The notes: generated from the sequence alone by a model not told the origin. A stretch of 64,000 nucleotides of DNA from Larkinella humicola (GCF_008727875.1 NZ_VTWS01000008.1:1-64000); one strand, 5' to 3'; positions 25,462-35,449 are shown, counted from the first letter of the stretch. Numbers and translations are program-made.

Positions 25462-26430
25462 ATGAACATTCTCTTAACCGGTGGAGCGGGTTTTATTGGA
25501 ACCCATCTCACTAGAAAACTGCTCGATGAAGGGCACATTGTCCTGGCGGTCGACAACTTTGGTTCCAACTACGACCCGGCTCTGAAACGCCGGAACGTGG
25601 CCCCTTTCGAAAACCGACCAGGCTATTACCTCTTTGAAGGCGATATTCGGGAGTCCAGTTTTCTGCATTTGTTGTTCGGTACCTACGCCGTCGACGTGGT
25701 GGTGCATCTGGCCGGACTGGCCGGAGTGCGCCCATCGCTGCAGCAACCGGCTTCCTATTTTGACACCAACGTAACCGGTACGGTAACGCTGCTGCAAACG
25801 ATGCGGGATTTCAAGGTTAACAAAATGGTGTTTGCCTCCTCGTCGTCGGTTTATGGGGAGCGCAACGAAATCCCGTTTCGGGAAACGGACCGGATCGAAG
25901 AACTGGCTTCTCCCTATGCCATTTCCAAGCGAACCGGCGAGATGCTTCTTCAGAATTACCACCAGCTTTTCGGCCTGAATGCCTATTGTCTGCGGTTTTT
26001 TACGGTCTATGGCCCCAACCAGCGGCCCGACATGGCCATTTCCCGTTTCATCCAGCGGTTGTTCGACGGCGAACGGATTCAGCTTTTCGGCAACGGACAA
26101 AGCCTGCGCGACTACACCTACGTGAACGACATCGTAGCGGGTATTGTCCGGGCCATCGAACGGGTCAACGGATTTGAAATCATCAACCTGGGCGGTGCCC
26201 GCCCCGTTGCCCTGATCGATCTGGTCCGGAAACTCGAACAATATACCGGCCGTAAAGCCCGGCTCGATTACCGGCCCGAGCAGCCCGGCGACGTCAGCCA
26301 AACCGCTGCCGATCTGACCAAAGCCGCGCATCTGCTGGGCTACCAGCCGCGTGTTTCACTCGAGGAAGGCTTGCAGCGCATGGTGAACTGGTTTCAGGCA
26401 GAACATACGTCGTTGCTGGAAGAAAAGTAA
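25462..26430 (+). CDS. NAD-dependent nucleotide-sugar epimerase/dehydratase
   Basis: A 322-aa extended short-chain dehydrogenase. It has the NAD motif TGGAGFIGTHL at residues 6-16, catalytic Ser in FASSSSVYG and Y152-x3-K156 (YAISK). It most resembles UDP-glucuronate/UDP-glucose 4-epimerases (DNFGSNYDPALKRRN, FFTVYGPNQRPDMAI). It likely makes a UDP-sugar for surface glycans. It lies 72 bases after the carrier protein and 26 bases before a glycosyltransferase gene, so it is probably co-transcribed with them. Confidence 0.88.
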   Translation: MNILLTGGAGFIGTHLTRKLLDEGHIVLAVDNFGSNYDPALKRRNVAPFENRPGYYLFEGDIRESSFLHLLFGTYAVDVVVHLAGLAGVRPSLQQPASYFDTNVTGTVTLLQTMRDFKVNKMVFASSSSVYGERNEIPFRETDRIEELASPYAISKRTGEMLLQNYHQLFGLNAYCLRFFTVYGPNQRPDMAISRFIQRLFDGERIQLFGNGQSLRDYTYVNDIVAGIVRAIERVNGFEIINLGGARPVALIDLVRKLEQYTGRKARLDYRPEQPGDVSQTAADLTKAAHLLGYQPRVSLEEGLQRMVNWFQAEHTSLLEEK

Positions 26431-26456
26431 AGTACCACACCGTCAAGTCGATAGCC

Positions 26457-27998
26457 ATGTCAACGGCGCCCGTTTTTAATTCCAATCCCTTTCACGCGCT
26501 CTACAGCCGCTCGCTCGGCATTACCCGATTCTGGAGTCTGATGGGGATCATTACGCTGGTGAAAGGCGTCTATGTCTATTTCGGTCCCGATCTGTTTACG
26601 GAAGAAGCCCAATACTGGCTCTGGTCGCGGCACCTGGACTGGGCCTATTACTCCAAACCGCCCCTGATCGCCTTCGTCAACTCCCTCAGTTCGGGGCTGT
26701 TCGGGATTTCGGCCCCGGTGGTCCGGCTGAATGCGGTTTTGTGCGGACTGGGAATTTCGTATTTCGTTTTCCGACTGGGGGTCGAACAGTTTCGCAGCCA
26801 CCGGGTCGCGGTGCTGGGCGTGATGTTGCTGAACGTCAGTCCGTTTTTGGTAACCGCAACACTGTTTTTCACGACGGATTCGTTGCTGATGCTGGCCTGG
26901 GCCGGTGCCTTGCGGTATTTTCTGCGCTACGCCGATACGGGTCAGCCCGGCGACGGCTGGCGAACGGCCGCCTTCGTGGTTTTCGGAATGCTTGCCAAAC
27001 CGACGATGGTGCTTTTCGGCTTCGTGGTGCTGGCGGGTAGTGGCCGGGATTTTGCCCTGATTACCCGTCGGTTGCTCGCATTCGCATTACCGGTTTTGGT
27101 GGGCTTGCTGCCTTCCCTGATCTGGAATTACCAGCACGACTGGGTGACGTTCCGGCATATTTTTACGCTGGCAGGCGGTTCGGGGTCTTCGTTCCTTCAT
27201 CGCAACGCTCTCGGTCAACTGCTGGAATTTGTGGGTGGTCAACTAGCCTACGGTTCAATTTTTATCGTCGCCGGTCTGTTGCTGGCCCGCCCCTGGAAAC
27301 TTCCGATGGTCGACCACGCCCGGCTTTTACCGTTGTGGCTGGCTCCGGCGCTGATTCTGGCGGGATTTGCGGTTCTGTCAGTTCACAAACGCGTGGAAGT
27401 CAACTGGCCCTCGGCGACGCTGGTGGCCTGGCCGCTGGTGGTTTCGTACCTGTTGCACCGGCGCTACCGCCGGTGGTCGGAAACGCCCCGGGTGGCCTGG
27501 CCCGTGGGGCTGTCGGTGGCTACCCTCCTGCTGATTCTGCAACCCGGCTGGCTCGATGCCGTTGCCGGACGCCCGGTTTTACCGGTCAAAGCCGATCCCC
27601 TGTACCGGCTGGCAGGTTGGCGGCAGATCGGACAAACCGTCGATGACTTCGTCAAGGATCTGCCGCCGGGTCATTTTGCGATTGTGAGCGACAGTTATCA
27701 CACGGCGTCCGAGCTGGCGTTTTACGTCGACGGGCATCCGGATACGTACTGCCTGCCCAATGCAAACCGACGCATGAACCAGTTTGATTTTTGGCCACCG
27801 CCCCCCGCTTCGCAGCGGCAGAACATCGTGTATGTGAGCGAAGATCCCCTGTCGCCAGAAGCCCGGGCGCAGTTGGGGCCGGTGTTGCGGCAGGAGGTCT
27901 GGCCGGTGTATTACCGAAACGTGCGTGTCCGAACCATGTACCTTTACCACGCTCAAGGGTATTATCCCAGAACCGTCAAAAAGCCGGTACTGTATTGA
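26457..27998 (+). CDS. GT39/ArnT-like membrane glycosyltransferase
   Basis: A 513-aa polytopic protein with about ten hydrophobic helices in the first 370 residues, and a soluble tail. The first loop has the acidic pair in FTEEAQYWLWSRHLDWAYYSKPP, the conserved GT-C catalytic motif of the PMT/ArnT family, which transfers sugars from polyprenyl-phosphate donors. The soluble C-terminal part (about 375-513) is typical of the bacterial family. With the epimerase and carrier protein it suggests a small envelope-modification cluster. The acceptor is unknown (lipid A, protein or polymer). Confidence 0.85.
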   Translation: MSTAPVFNSNPFHALYSRSLGITRFWSLMGIITLVKGVYVYFGPDLFTEEAQYWLWSRHLDWAYYSKPPLIAFVNSLSSGLFGISAPVVRLNAVLCGLGISYFVFRLGVEQFRSHRVAVLGVMLLNVSPFLVTATLFFTTDSLLMLAWAGALRYFLRYADTGQPGDGWRTAAFVVFGMLAKPTMVLFGFVVLAGSGRDFALITRRLLAFALPVLVGLLPSLIWNYQHDWVTFRHIFTLAGGSGSSFLHRNALGQLLEFVGGQLAYGSIFIVAGLLLARPWKLPMVDHARLLPLWLAPALILAGFAVLSVHKRVEVNWPSATLVAWPLVVSYLLHRRYRRWSETPRVAWPVGLSVATLLLILQPGWLDAVAGRPVLPVKADPLYRLAGWRQIGQTVDDFVKDLPPGHFAIVSDSYHTASELAFYVDGHPDTYCLPNANRRMNQFDFWPPPPASQRQNIVYVSEDPLSPEARAQLGPVLRQEVWPVYYRNVRVRTMYLYHAQGYYPRTVKKPVLY

Positions 27999-28135
27999 GA
28001 ATTAATACTGCCACGACGCAACTCACGGATTGGCTTCGTTGTTCAATAAACAAAAACATCCACCTTGCTTTTGCCCTTGGTGTCCATCCGAACTCAAGCG
28101 TTAAGCGTGCTATTTGCTGAAAATTATATAAAATC

Positions 28136-30475
28136 ATGGAAACGACCCTTTCTGTTTCCCCATCGGTCTCTTTTCCGTTCGAAGTCAAGTTGTCGTTTCA
28201 GCCCTTCGTTGCTTTTCTAAAAGCGCAACAGGAAAAAAATGCCACCAATGCCGCTCTGTCTGGTCTCTACGACCACCTGCTGGAGCAGTTTGAAAACGTC
28301 CCCACGGCGGACGAAACACCGCTCGAAGAGATTATCGGGCCGGACCGGTTAGCGAGCCTTTTTCAGTTGGCGTCGCTGGCGGTGATGCCGTTGTCTGCCA
28401 CCGGTCAGAACGTTGCCTACACCTTTGGTTTGCCCGTACCGATGAAGATTCTGTACCAGTCGGCCCGGTTTACGCACCTGATCGAACAATTTCCGGATTT
28501 GTTGTCGGAACTGCCCAAGGACATTTGCGCGGAAGACAAACTCCGTTTTCTGTACCAGCTCGTTCTTGAAAAGTGCTATAAGATACCGCCCGTCAAAAAT
28601 GCGAATCCCAGCTTTCGGTTTCAAAAACACAAAAACGGACTCACCCGGTATTTTCGGATCGACATCAACAACACGTTCATCGAGCCGCATCTGAACCGTT
28701 CCCTGCCCGAACTACAACCGTCCTGGGTTGATTTTGCCAACGGAACCGGCCCCTTGCCGGAGCCTGAGGAGCAGTTGCCGCTTGGTGAATTTACGTCCGA
28801 AGGCTTTGCTTTTTTTGTGGTAGAAGACATCACGGAGGCCGAAACCGTTCAGCAATTGCAGGCGGTTTTCACCCATTTGCATTCAGACGCCGAACCGGTC
28901 ATTTACCGTCGTTTCGAAACCGCCCTGCGCAATCTGGTTGGCCAGACCGACCTCCAGATCAGCATCGTTCCGTTTTCGCAGGTGAACGGTTTTTACGTCC
29001 ATCAACCGGAGGTAAGCGCGCGGAGTGTTTTCTTCCGGCATTCGAGCACGGTCATCGACGGCTACGATCCGGCCACGCAGGCCATCATTCACAACCTGAT
29101 CCTGAATCCGGCCCCACTCCTGTTTCCGGATCTGAAAGGGCTGCCCGGCAACGAGCAACAGCTTTTGACCAAAAAAGGAATTCGCAGTTTCGCTTTTTAC
29201 CCGGTCGTGAACGGAAGTGAAATGCTGGGCGTGCTGGAAATGGCCAGCCCGCATTCGACGGCGTTCGGAGACAACGTTCTGGAGAGAATTCAGCGGGTGA
29301 TTCCGCTCGTGCAGGAATTGCTGCGGTATCAACTGCATCAGTTCAAACAAAATCTGGAACGACTGATCAAAACCAAGTTTACGCCCCTGCAACCCGCCGT
29401 TGAATGGAAGTTTAATGAGGTGGCCTGGGAATACCTGCGGCTCGACAACAAGGAGTCGTTCAACAGTGAGGCTACGCAGGTACGGTTTCCGCAGGTGTAC
29501 CCGTTGTACGGCGCGATCGACATCCGCAATTCGTCGAACGAACGCTACAAGGCCGTGCGCCAGGATTTCGCCGACCAGTTGGACACCATTCAGACGCTGC
29601 TGGGTCAGGCCGAGTTGCCGGACGAACTGGCGCTGCCGAATCAGCTCATGGCCACGGCGTATTCCTGGCAAAACAAACTCACAGCCGGGCTGAATCCGGA
29701 AGACGAACTGGGGATTTCGGACTTCCTGGCGCTGGAAGTCAATCCGTATTTGCAACACCTGCGGCTCCATTATCCGCAACTGGATACGCCGGTCCAGCGG
29801 TATTTCAAGCGCACGAATGCCACCAACGGGCAATTCAATCAGGCGTTGCAGGTCTACGAACGAAGCGTCGAATGGCTCAATACGGCCGTCAATACGTTCA
29901 TCGAAAAAGAGGAAAAACAGCTTCAGACCATTTATCCGCATTATTTCGAGCGCTATCGGACCGACGGAATGGAGTATACGATCTACGTCGGTCAGTCCAT
30001 TGCGCCCCAAACGCCCTTCGAACCAGGTTTTCTGCGGCATCTGTATGCGTGGCAACTGAAGTCGATGGTGGAACTGGCTTCCCTGACGCACCTGCTGTTG
30101 CCCCGCTTGCCCCTGGCGTTGCAAACCACCCAACTGATTCTGGCCCATTCGCAGCCGGTAGACATCAGTTTCCGGCAGGATGAACACCGGTTCGACGTGG
30201 AAGGCTCCTACAGCATCCGGTATGAAGTATTGAAAAAGCGGATCGACAAGGCGTATATTGCCGGAACCGAGGAACGGCTGACGCAGCCCAATACGATTGC
30301 GCTGGTATATTCCAACCGTCGGGAAGTGGCGGATTACCTGCCCTTTATCACGGCTTTGCAGGAACAAAAGAAGCTGACACCCGAAATCGAATACCTCGAT
30401 CTCGAACCGTTGCAGGGTGTTGCCCGGCTGAAAGCCATTCGCCTGCACCTCAACTACCCGGAACCGGTCCGTTAA
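28136..30475 (+). CDS. GAF-domain protein of unknown function
   Basis: A 779-aa cytoplasmic protein without signal peptide or membrane helices. A GAF-like region spans about 255-400 (IRSFAFYPVVNGSEMLGVLEMASPHSTAFGDNVLERI). The flanking N-terminal (1-250) and long C-terminal (410-779) parts are helix-rich and not recognised. No HisKA, HATPase, GGDEF, EAL or nucleotide cyclase motif was found. The stop is 10 bases before a PycTM membrane protein gene, so the two are surely co-expressed. GAF domains commonly bind cyclic nucleotides or other small ligands, which makes it a candidate sensor or regulator for that partner; this is inference. Confidence 0.7.
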   Translation: METTLSVSPSVSFPFEVKLSFQPFVAFLKAQQEKNATNAALSGLYDHLLEQFENVPTADETPLEEIIGPDRLASLFQLASLAVMPLSATGQNVAYTFGLPVPMKILYQSARFTHLIEQFPDLLSELPKDICAEDKLRFLYQLVLEKCYKIPPVKNANPSFRFQKHKNGLTRYFRIDINNTFIEPHLNRSLPELQPSWVDFANGTGPLPEPEEQLPLGEFTSEGFAFFVVEDITEAETVQQLQAVFTHLHSDAEPVIYRRFETALRNLVGQTDLQISIVPFSQVNGFYVHQPEVSARSVFFRHSSTVIDGYDPATQAIIHNLILNPAPLLFPDLKGLPGNEQQLLTKKGIRSFAFYPVVNGSEMLGVLEMASPHSTAFGDNVLERIQRVIPLVQELLRYQLHQFKQNLERLIKTKFTPLQPAVEWKFNEVAWEYLRLDNKESFNSEATQVRFPQVYPLYGAIDIRNSSNERYKAVRQDFADQLDTIQTLLGQAELPDELALPNQLMATAYSWQNKLTAGLNPEDELGISDFLALEVNPYLQHLRLHYPQLDTPVQRYFKRTNATNGQFNQALQVYERSVEWLNTAVNTFIEKEEKQLQTIYPHYFERYRTDGMEYTIYVGQSIAPQTPFEPGFLRHLYAWQLKSMVELASLTHLLLPRLPLALQTTQLILAHSQPVDISFRQDEHRFDVEGSYSIRYEVLKKRIDKAYIAGTEERLTQPNTIALVYSNRREVADYLPFITALQEQKKLTPEIEYLDLEPLQGVARLKAIRLHLNYPEPVR

Positions 30476-30485
30476 CGCTACGAAC

Positions 30486-31046
30486 GTGAAAGACAACCAG
30501 CCGGTGCGGGGCATTGAAACCATGTTTCGCACCACCTCGACCAACCACGTCTACCTGAGCGACATGGCCGACAGCAAAGCCAACATTCTGATTTCGGTCA
30601 ACTCGATCATGGTTTCCGTTATCGTTTCGGTGCTGGCCCTTCAGATTGACGAAAACCCGACGCTGCTGGTGCCGATGGTGCTGATTCTGACCACTTCGTT
30701 GCTGACCATCGTCTTCGCCATTCTGGCCACCCGCCCCAACGTGACCAAAGGCACGTTCAAGCGGGAAGACATCAAAAAAAAGAAAGGCAACCTGCTCTTT
30801 TTCGGCAATTTTCACCGCATGAGCCTGGAAGACTTTGAATGGGGAATGAGCGAACTAATGAAAGACAGCCGGTATTTGTACGGCACCATGACCCGCGACA
30901 TTTATTACCTCGGGCGCGTACTCGCTAAAAAATACCGCCGGTTGTGGATTGCCTACAACATCTTTATGTTTGGCTTCGGCATCTCGATTCTGGCCTTTCT
31001 GATTGTTTTCGTTCGAACCATGCTCATTGCCGCCCTGAGTTACTAG
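30486..31046 (+). CDS. PycTM-like membrane protein (Pycsar effector family, DUF5706)
   Basis: A 186-aa protein with an N-terminal conserved block TTSTNHVYLSDMADSKANIL, two helices near 36-80 (SVNSIMVSVIVSVLALQI; LLVPMVLILTTSLLTIVFAIL), a middle block RPNVTKG...LLFFGNFHRMSLEDF and C-terminal helices. This is the pattern of DUF5706/PycTM, the transmembrane effector of pyrimidine cyclase (Pycsar) anti-phage systems. The start is GTG at 30486, 10 bases after the GAF gene; the family-conserved segment begins before the first ATG (30522). No uridylate or cytidylate cyclase gene lies beside it, so a defence role is open. Chromosomal Bacteroidota often carry such proteins outside phage-defence islands. 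Confidence 0.75.
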   Translation: MKDNQPVRGIETMFRTTSTNHVYLSDMADSKANILISVNSIMVSVIVSVLALQIDENPTLLVPMVLILTTSLLTIVFAILATRPNVTKGTFKREDIKKKKGNLLFFGNFHRMSLEDFEWGMSELMKDSRYLYGTMTRDIYYLGRVLAKKYRRLWIAYNIFMFGFGISILAFLIVFVRTMLIAALSY

Positions 31047-31681
31047 CCCCTTCTACCTCTCTTACCCGCGCGTTGTTTTGCCTCCGAAACCAGCCATCGG
31101 GGGTCGCTTCCGGATTTTTTTGATCCGATAAATCCGTTTTTAATTTCATACCGTATATCTGTTTGCTCAACAGCTTACTTCCCAGTTTTTCTCCGGTAAG
31201 TACCTCATTCTTTTCATACTACAACCCGATCATACGTTCCGCTCTGGTGCCGAAATCCGGCGTTTAAGCGGCCCTTCGGACGGTTTTCATGAACACAAAA
31301 ATGGTCCGATAAATTAATTGAATCCTAACCTGATAAAAATGAAATTAATTATGAAAAAAAGTATATTTGCCAGATTGAGTTTGTGCCGTGTCCTCTGAAG
31401 CGACAGAACCGGAACAGCCCGGTACCAGCGCAGAGGTTTTCTTTCCAAAAGTTCAGTGTATTTGTCAGTGCCGATTACGAAAATACGCGCGTTTTTATGC
31501 GGATGTCCGTGCCTCCGTGTAAAATCAATTCATGCATCCCCAGCAACGAGAGTATAAAAACCGGTAAACCGGCGGGACGTTTTTCTGAAGAAAACAGAAA
31601 GCGGCTGTTGCATTCATCTCATTCTATCGACAACCTGCTCGTTAACGTTTCCTATTTTTTTCACTTTCAACCATATTCACT
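31047..31681. other. 635-base intergenic region before the DUF4331 gene
   Basis: AT-rich with no convincing ORF or RNA gene. TATATTTG at 31362-31369 matches the -7 consensus TAnnTTTG, but no -33 TTTG lies at the right distance. If used, it would give the DUF4331 gene a leader of about 310 bases, long enough for regulation. Open frames crossing the region lack similarity and promoter support. Confidence 0.45.
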
Positions 31682-33976
31682 ATGGCCATCTCTCCTATGC
31701 TTTTGAGACAACTCAGGCGTTCTATCCTGAGTTGTCTCCTGCTGCTGCTGACCATCGGCAGTTTTGCCTCCAGCCACCGGGAAGCTCCCCTGATCTCGAG
31801 CGATCCGCTGGCCGACAACACGGACGTCTACGCGTTCAAGAGTCCCGATGATCCGAACACCATCACGATCATCGCCAATTACATTCCGTTTGAATTGCCG
31901 GAAGGCGGACCGAACTATTACAATTTTGGCCCCAACATCCGGTATGAGATTCACATCAAGAACAAAACAACCACGGCTGCCGACGACATTACGTACCGGT
32001 TTACGTTTACGAACAGCAACCAGGATGCGACCACGTTTTTCAACATCCGGCTGGGTCAGCAAAACCTGAAAACCGTCTACCGCTGCGAAAAAAGCACCAA
32101 CGGCGGGACAACCTGGGTCACTATCGTCGCCAATGGCGTGGTGCCACCGGCCAACATCGGGCCCCGTTCCATCGAGGGGGGTGTTGGCCTGGGAGCCAGC
32201 TCGTATAACACGCTGATCGAACAGGCGATTACCACGGCATCGTCGGGCGAAAAAGTGTTTTGCGGCCCCGCCGACGACCCCTTCTTCGTCGATTTGGCGG
32301 GGGCTTTCGACGTTGGCAACTTCCGGCCTGAAGGCAACAAAATCAATCCGCCCAAAGACGGTCTTGCCCGGTACAACGTCCACAGCATCGCCCTGAAAAT
32401 ACCGGTCAACCTGTTGCAAAAAGACGGCAAAAGCGTCGAACAGGCATCTACCATTCTTGACCCGGATTTCGTCATCGGCGTGTGGGCATCGGCCAGCCGC
32501 CGGCAAATCAAAAGTTTGAATTCGGGGGGCGATGTAGGCTACGACGGCGGCTGGGTGCAGGTTTCGCGCCTGGGCATGCCGCTGACCAACGAAGCCGTCA
32601 TTCCAATTGGCATGAAGGACAAATGGAACGCGATGACGCCCTACGGCAACAACGATCTGCAGTTTGCCGCCAACTTTACCAATCCTGAACTGGCGCTCTA
32701 CATGGACGATTCCAAGTTTGGCGGAGCGGTCGGGTCGTTGAAAGACCTCCGGATTCAGGCTAATTCGCTCGGAGCGTTTGATTTCCGCAATGGCAGACCG
32801 GGTTTATTCAGTCTGAAAGGCAGCTCCGCGCTAACCGGCACGGCCCTCGACGATGCCATCTTCGGCACCATCCTGCTGCCCAACAACGCCAGCCCCCGCG
32901 CCGTCGATCTGCTGCCCATTTTCTACACCGGCGTGCCGAACCTGCGACCGTATCAACTCGCCACGGGCAAAGGCGGCAATCCGCTGGCGGCCGGAAAACC
33001 CTTCATTCACAACTTCCTGCCCACGCTGGGCGATATGCTCCGGCTCAACATGGCCGTTCCGGCAACGCCCCGCAACCACGCCAAATTCAGCACCCTGGGG
33101 CTGGTGGGAGCCGCCGTGCTGGGGCTGACCGATCCGATGTACACCAATCCCACCCTCCAGTTCATTCCCAACATGGACGGTTTTCCCAACGGACGGCGGC
33201 TGGAGGATGACGTGACGACGATTGAACTGCAGGCCGTCGGTGGTGTGGTGCTGGCCGCCATTGGCCTGTGGTACGACGACTTCGTGCCAGGTGGCAGTCC
33301 GGTGACTCCGCAACTGGGCAGAGTGCTGGGTTTCAACGCGGGGGTTACCAAAAACGATACGACCTTCAAAAGTGCCTTCCCGTTTGTGCAGGACCCCTGG
33401 CGCGGCTTCATCGGCAGTAGCTATGAGCCGAATCAGAAGCTGGCCGTAACCGTACAGAATTACAACTGTACCACCGGCGACATCACCTTCGGACGCATCG
33501 GGGGCGACCCAGGCCGGACGGTCGAATACCGGGCTGCGGGAGTCGTCAACGGCGTTTACGGCACCAGCATCAACCGGCAGATTGAGTTTGGCGTGCGAAA
33601 CGATCCCAACAACAGCACGATTATCCTCATGGGCCGGTATGTCGGGGATGCGGCTTCGGAGGTGAGTTATACCTTCAACTTCCGCACGCACTGCGCGCCA
33701 GCCCGCATCTCGGCAGAATCGGAGCCACTATCCGTTCGCGTTCTGGGCAACCCCTCCTCCAAAACCGAGGTGACGGTGGAAGTAACCGGTGCTACCGGCC
33801 AGTCGCTGCATTTCTCAGTGATCAACAGCCAGGGGCAACAGTTTGGCGAACACGCGGTACCCGCAGCGGGCTCGGTCGAACGCCGGACCCTGCGGCTGGG
33901 GCAACAAACCGGGGTCTATTTCCTGGAAGTGAAAACGCCCACGGATCGCCAGATTATTAAAGTGCTTCGGCAATAA
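31682..33976 (+). CDS. DUF4331 protein with type IX secretion sorting tail
   Basis: A 764-aa exported protein. Residues 12-30 form the signal peptide, followed at once by the DUF4331 hallmark SSHREAPLISSDPLADNTDVYAF and further blocks (NFGPNIRYEIHIKN; GNPLAAGKPFIHNFLPTLGD). The last 80 residues (PLSVRVLGNPSSKTEVTVEV ... GVYFLEVKTPTDRQIIKVLRQ) are a Por/T9SS type A sorting domain, which sends the protein across the outer membrane and anchors it on or releases it from the surface. DUF4331 function is not established. It heads a set with a TPR lipoprotein and a TonB receptor. Confidence 0.88.
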   Translation: MAISPMLLRQLRRSILSCLLLLLTIGSFASSHREAPLISSDPLADNTDVYAFKSPDDPNTITIIANYIPFELPEGGPNYYNFGPNIRYEIHIKNKTTTAADDITYRFTFTNSNQDATTFFNIRLGQQNLKTVYRCEKSTNGGTTWVTIVANGVVPPANIGPRSIEGGVGLGASSYNTLIEQAITTASSGEKVFCGPADDPFFVDLAGAFDVGNFRPEGNKINPPKDGLARYNVHSIALKIPVNLLQKDGKSVEQASTILDPDFVIGVWASASRRQIKSLNSGGDVGYDGGWVQVSRLGMPLTNEAVIPIGMKDKWNAMTPYGNNDLQFAANFTNPELALYMDDSKFGGAVGSLKDLRIQANSLGAFDFRNGRPGLFSLKGSSALTGTALDDAIFGTILLPNNASPRAVDLLPIFYTGVPNLRPYQLATGKGGNPLAAGKPFIHNFLPTLGDMLRLNMAVPATPRNHAKFSTLGLVGAAVLGLTDPMYTNPTLQFIPNMDGFPNGRRLEDDVTTIELQAVGGVVLAAIGLWYDDFVPGGSPVTPQLGRVLGFNAGVTKNDTTFKSAFPFVQDPWRGFIGSSYEPNQKLAVTVQNYNCTTGDITFGRIGGDPGRTVEYRAAGVVNGVYGTSINRQIEFGVRNDPNNSTIILMGRYVGDAASEVSYTFNFRTHCAPARISAESEPLSVRVLGNPSSKTEVTVEVTGATGQSLHFSVINSQGQQFGEHAVPAAGSVERRTLRLGQQTGVYFLEVKTPTDRQIIKVLRQ

Positions 33977-34083
33977 ACTGGTGCGGATCAGGTCGGGAAT
34001 TGGGTGAGTTTATTCCTCAATTCCCGGCTTTTTCCAACCAAAATAAACGATTCCTCATTCCTCCGCATGGGCGGTTTCGATTC

Positions 34084-35412
34084 ATGGCAACACCTATTCT
34101 TCTTTTCCGACCACTCGTTTCGACAGGCATCACGAGTTTTCTCTCCCTCCTCCTGCTGGTGCAGATCAGTTGTACCGAACGCAAAAAAGCGGGTACCGAA
34201 ACGGCGGCTTCGCCCGGTTCGACCCTGGAAATACCGCCCCTGTTCGAACGCCGGGGCGAGCTGGCCACCGCTGTCGAATGGCCACGTACCAAAGAAAAAG
34301 TGGACGAGCTTCAGAAAAAGATCAAAAAAACACCCGGCGATATCAAACCGCGTTTGCAGTTGGCCGTCATTTACCTGTCCGAAGCCCGCATCACCGGTGA
34401 ACACCCGTATTATTACCCGGCGGTTTTGACCATTCTGGATGGCGTCCTGGCGATGGACCCAAAAAACTTTGAGGCTACAACCTTTAAGTCGTCCGTCAAA
34501 ATGTCGCAGCACCAGTTTGCCGAAGCCCGCGAACTGGCCGAAAAAGCCCGGCAGATCAACCCCGACAACGCCTACGTGTATGGTGTGCTGGTGGATGCCA
34601 ACGTTGAGCTGGGGCATTACGACGAAGCCGTGGCGATGTCGGACAAAATGCAGCAACTGAAACCGTCGCTGGAATCGTATTCACGGGCGTCGTACCTGCG
34701 CGAAATCTACGGCAATTACCCCGCTTCGATTGAAGCTATGAAGCTGGCCGTTCAGGCGGGTTTACCCGGTTCCGAACCCTATTGCTGGAGCAAAAATATC
34801 CTGGGCCACCTCTACGAAACCACCGGGCGGCTGGCCGACGCCGAGCAGCAATACGACGGCATTTTAGCCCTGCGGCCCAGTTATGCCTTCGCCCTGGCCG
34901 GAAAAGCCCGAATCCAGAAATCCCGCAAAGAATACGACCAAGCGTTAACGACACTCGAAAAAGCCGCCGGGATTATGCCCGAGTTTTCGTTCCACGAAGA
35001 AATGGCCGGGATTTATGCCCTGCAGGGTGAGCAGGAAAAAGCGAAGAAAAAGTTTGCCGAAGTGGCCACGATGCTCGACGAAGACGCCCGTTCCGGCCAC
35101 GCCGTCGACCTCGAACGTTGCAAACTCTACACCAAATCCGGACAACTGGATTCGGCCCGGGTTTACGGGTTGAAGGAATACCGGAAACGGCCGGAGAACA
35201 TCGACGTCAATCACGCGCTGGCGTGGGTCTATTTCAATCAGAATGACCTGAAAAAAGCGCAGGAGCACATGCAGGTTGCGCTGAAAACCGGAAGCAAAGA
35301 CCCCGAACGGCTGCAACAGGCCGCTGCCATCGAAGTGGCACTGGGACACGTTGAAATGGGAAACCGGCTGGTTGCGCAGGCCCGGAAAATAAATCCTACC
35401 TTCGCACTTTAA
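34084..35412 (+). CDS. TPR-repeat lipoprotein
   Basis: A 442-aa protein starting at MATPILLFRP, chosen because it yields a lipoprotein signal (LLLLVQISC). The frame is open 28 codons upstream but that extension has no signal. After a charged linker, about ten tetratricopeptide-like helical pairs follow (for example ATTFKSSVKMSQHQFAEARE; ALAGKARIQKSRKEYDQALT; VNHALAWVYFNQNDLKKAQE). It is likely anchored on the periplasmic side as a scaffold. It lies between the DUF4331 and TonB-receptor genes, so it may couple their functions. Confidence 0.82.
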   Translation: MATPILLFRPLVSTGITSFLSLLLLVQISCTERKKAGTETAASPGSTLEIPPLFERRGELATAVEWPRTKEKVDELQKKIKKTPGDIKPRLQLAVIYLSEARITGEHPYYYPAVLTILDGVLAMDPKNFEATTFKSSVKMSQHQFAEARELAEKARQINPDNAYVYGVLVDANVELGHYDEAVAMSDKMQQLKPSLESYSRASYLREIYGNYPASIEAMKLAVQAGLPGSEPYCWSKNILGHLYETTGRLADAEQQYDGILALRPSYAFALAGKARIQKSRKEYDQALTTLEKAAGIMPEFSFHEEMAGIYALQGEQEKAKKKFAEVATMLDEDARSGHAVDLERCKLYTKSGQLDSARVYGLKEYRKRPENIDVNHALAWVYFNQNDLKKAQEHMQVALKTGSKDPERLQQAAAIEVALGHVEMGNRLVAQARKINPTFAL

Positions 35413-35449
35413 TCCCGAATGAATGCGATCTGACGACTAACCCGGTTTT

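Noticed and set aside
28883-30544. 553-codon minus-strand frame opposite the GAF gene
   Set aside because: Antisense shadow of the GAF coding sequence without domain or signal.
30486-31046. Full Pycsar anti-phage operon
   Set aside because: Only the PycTM-type effector is present; no pyrimidine cyclase gene was found next to it.
31383-31706. Open frame of 107 codons in the region before the DUF4331 gene
   Set aside because: No promoter at the right place, composition not protein-like, overlaps the start of the real gene.
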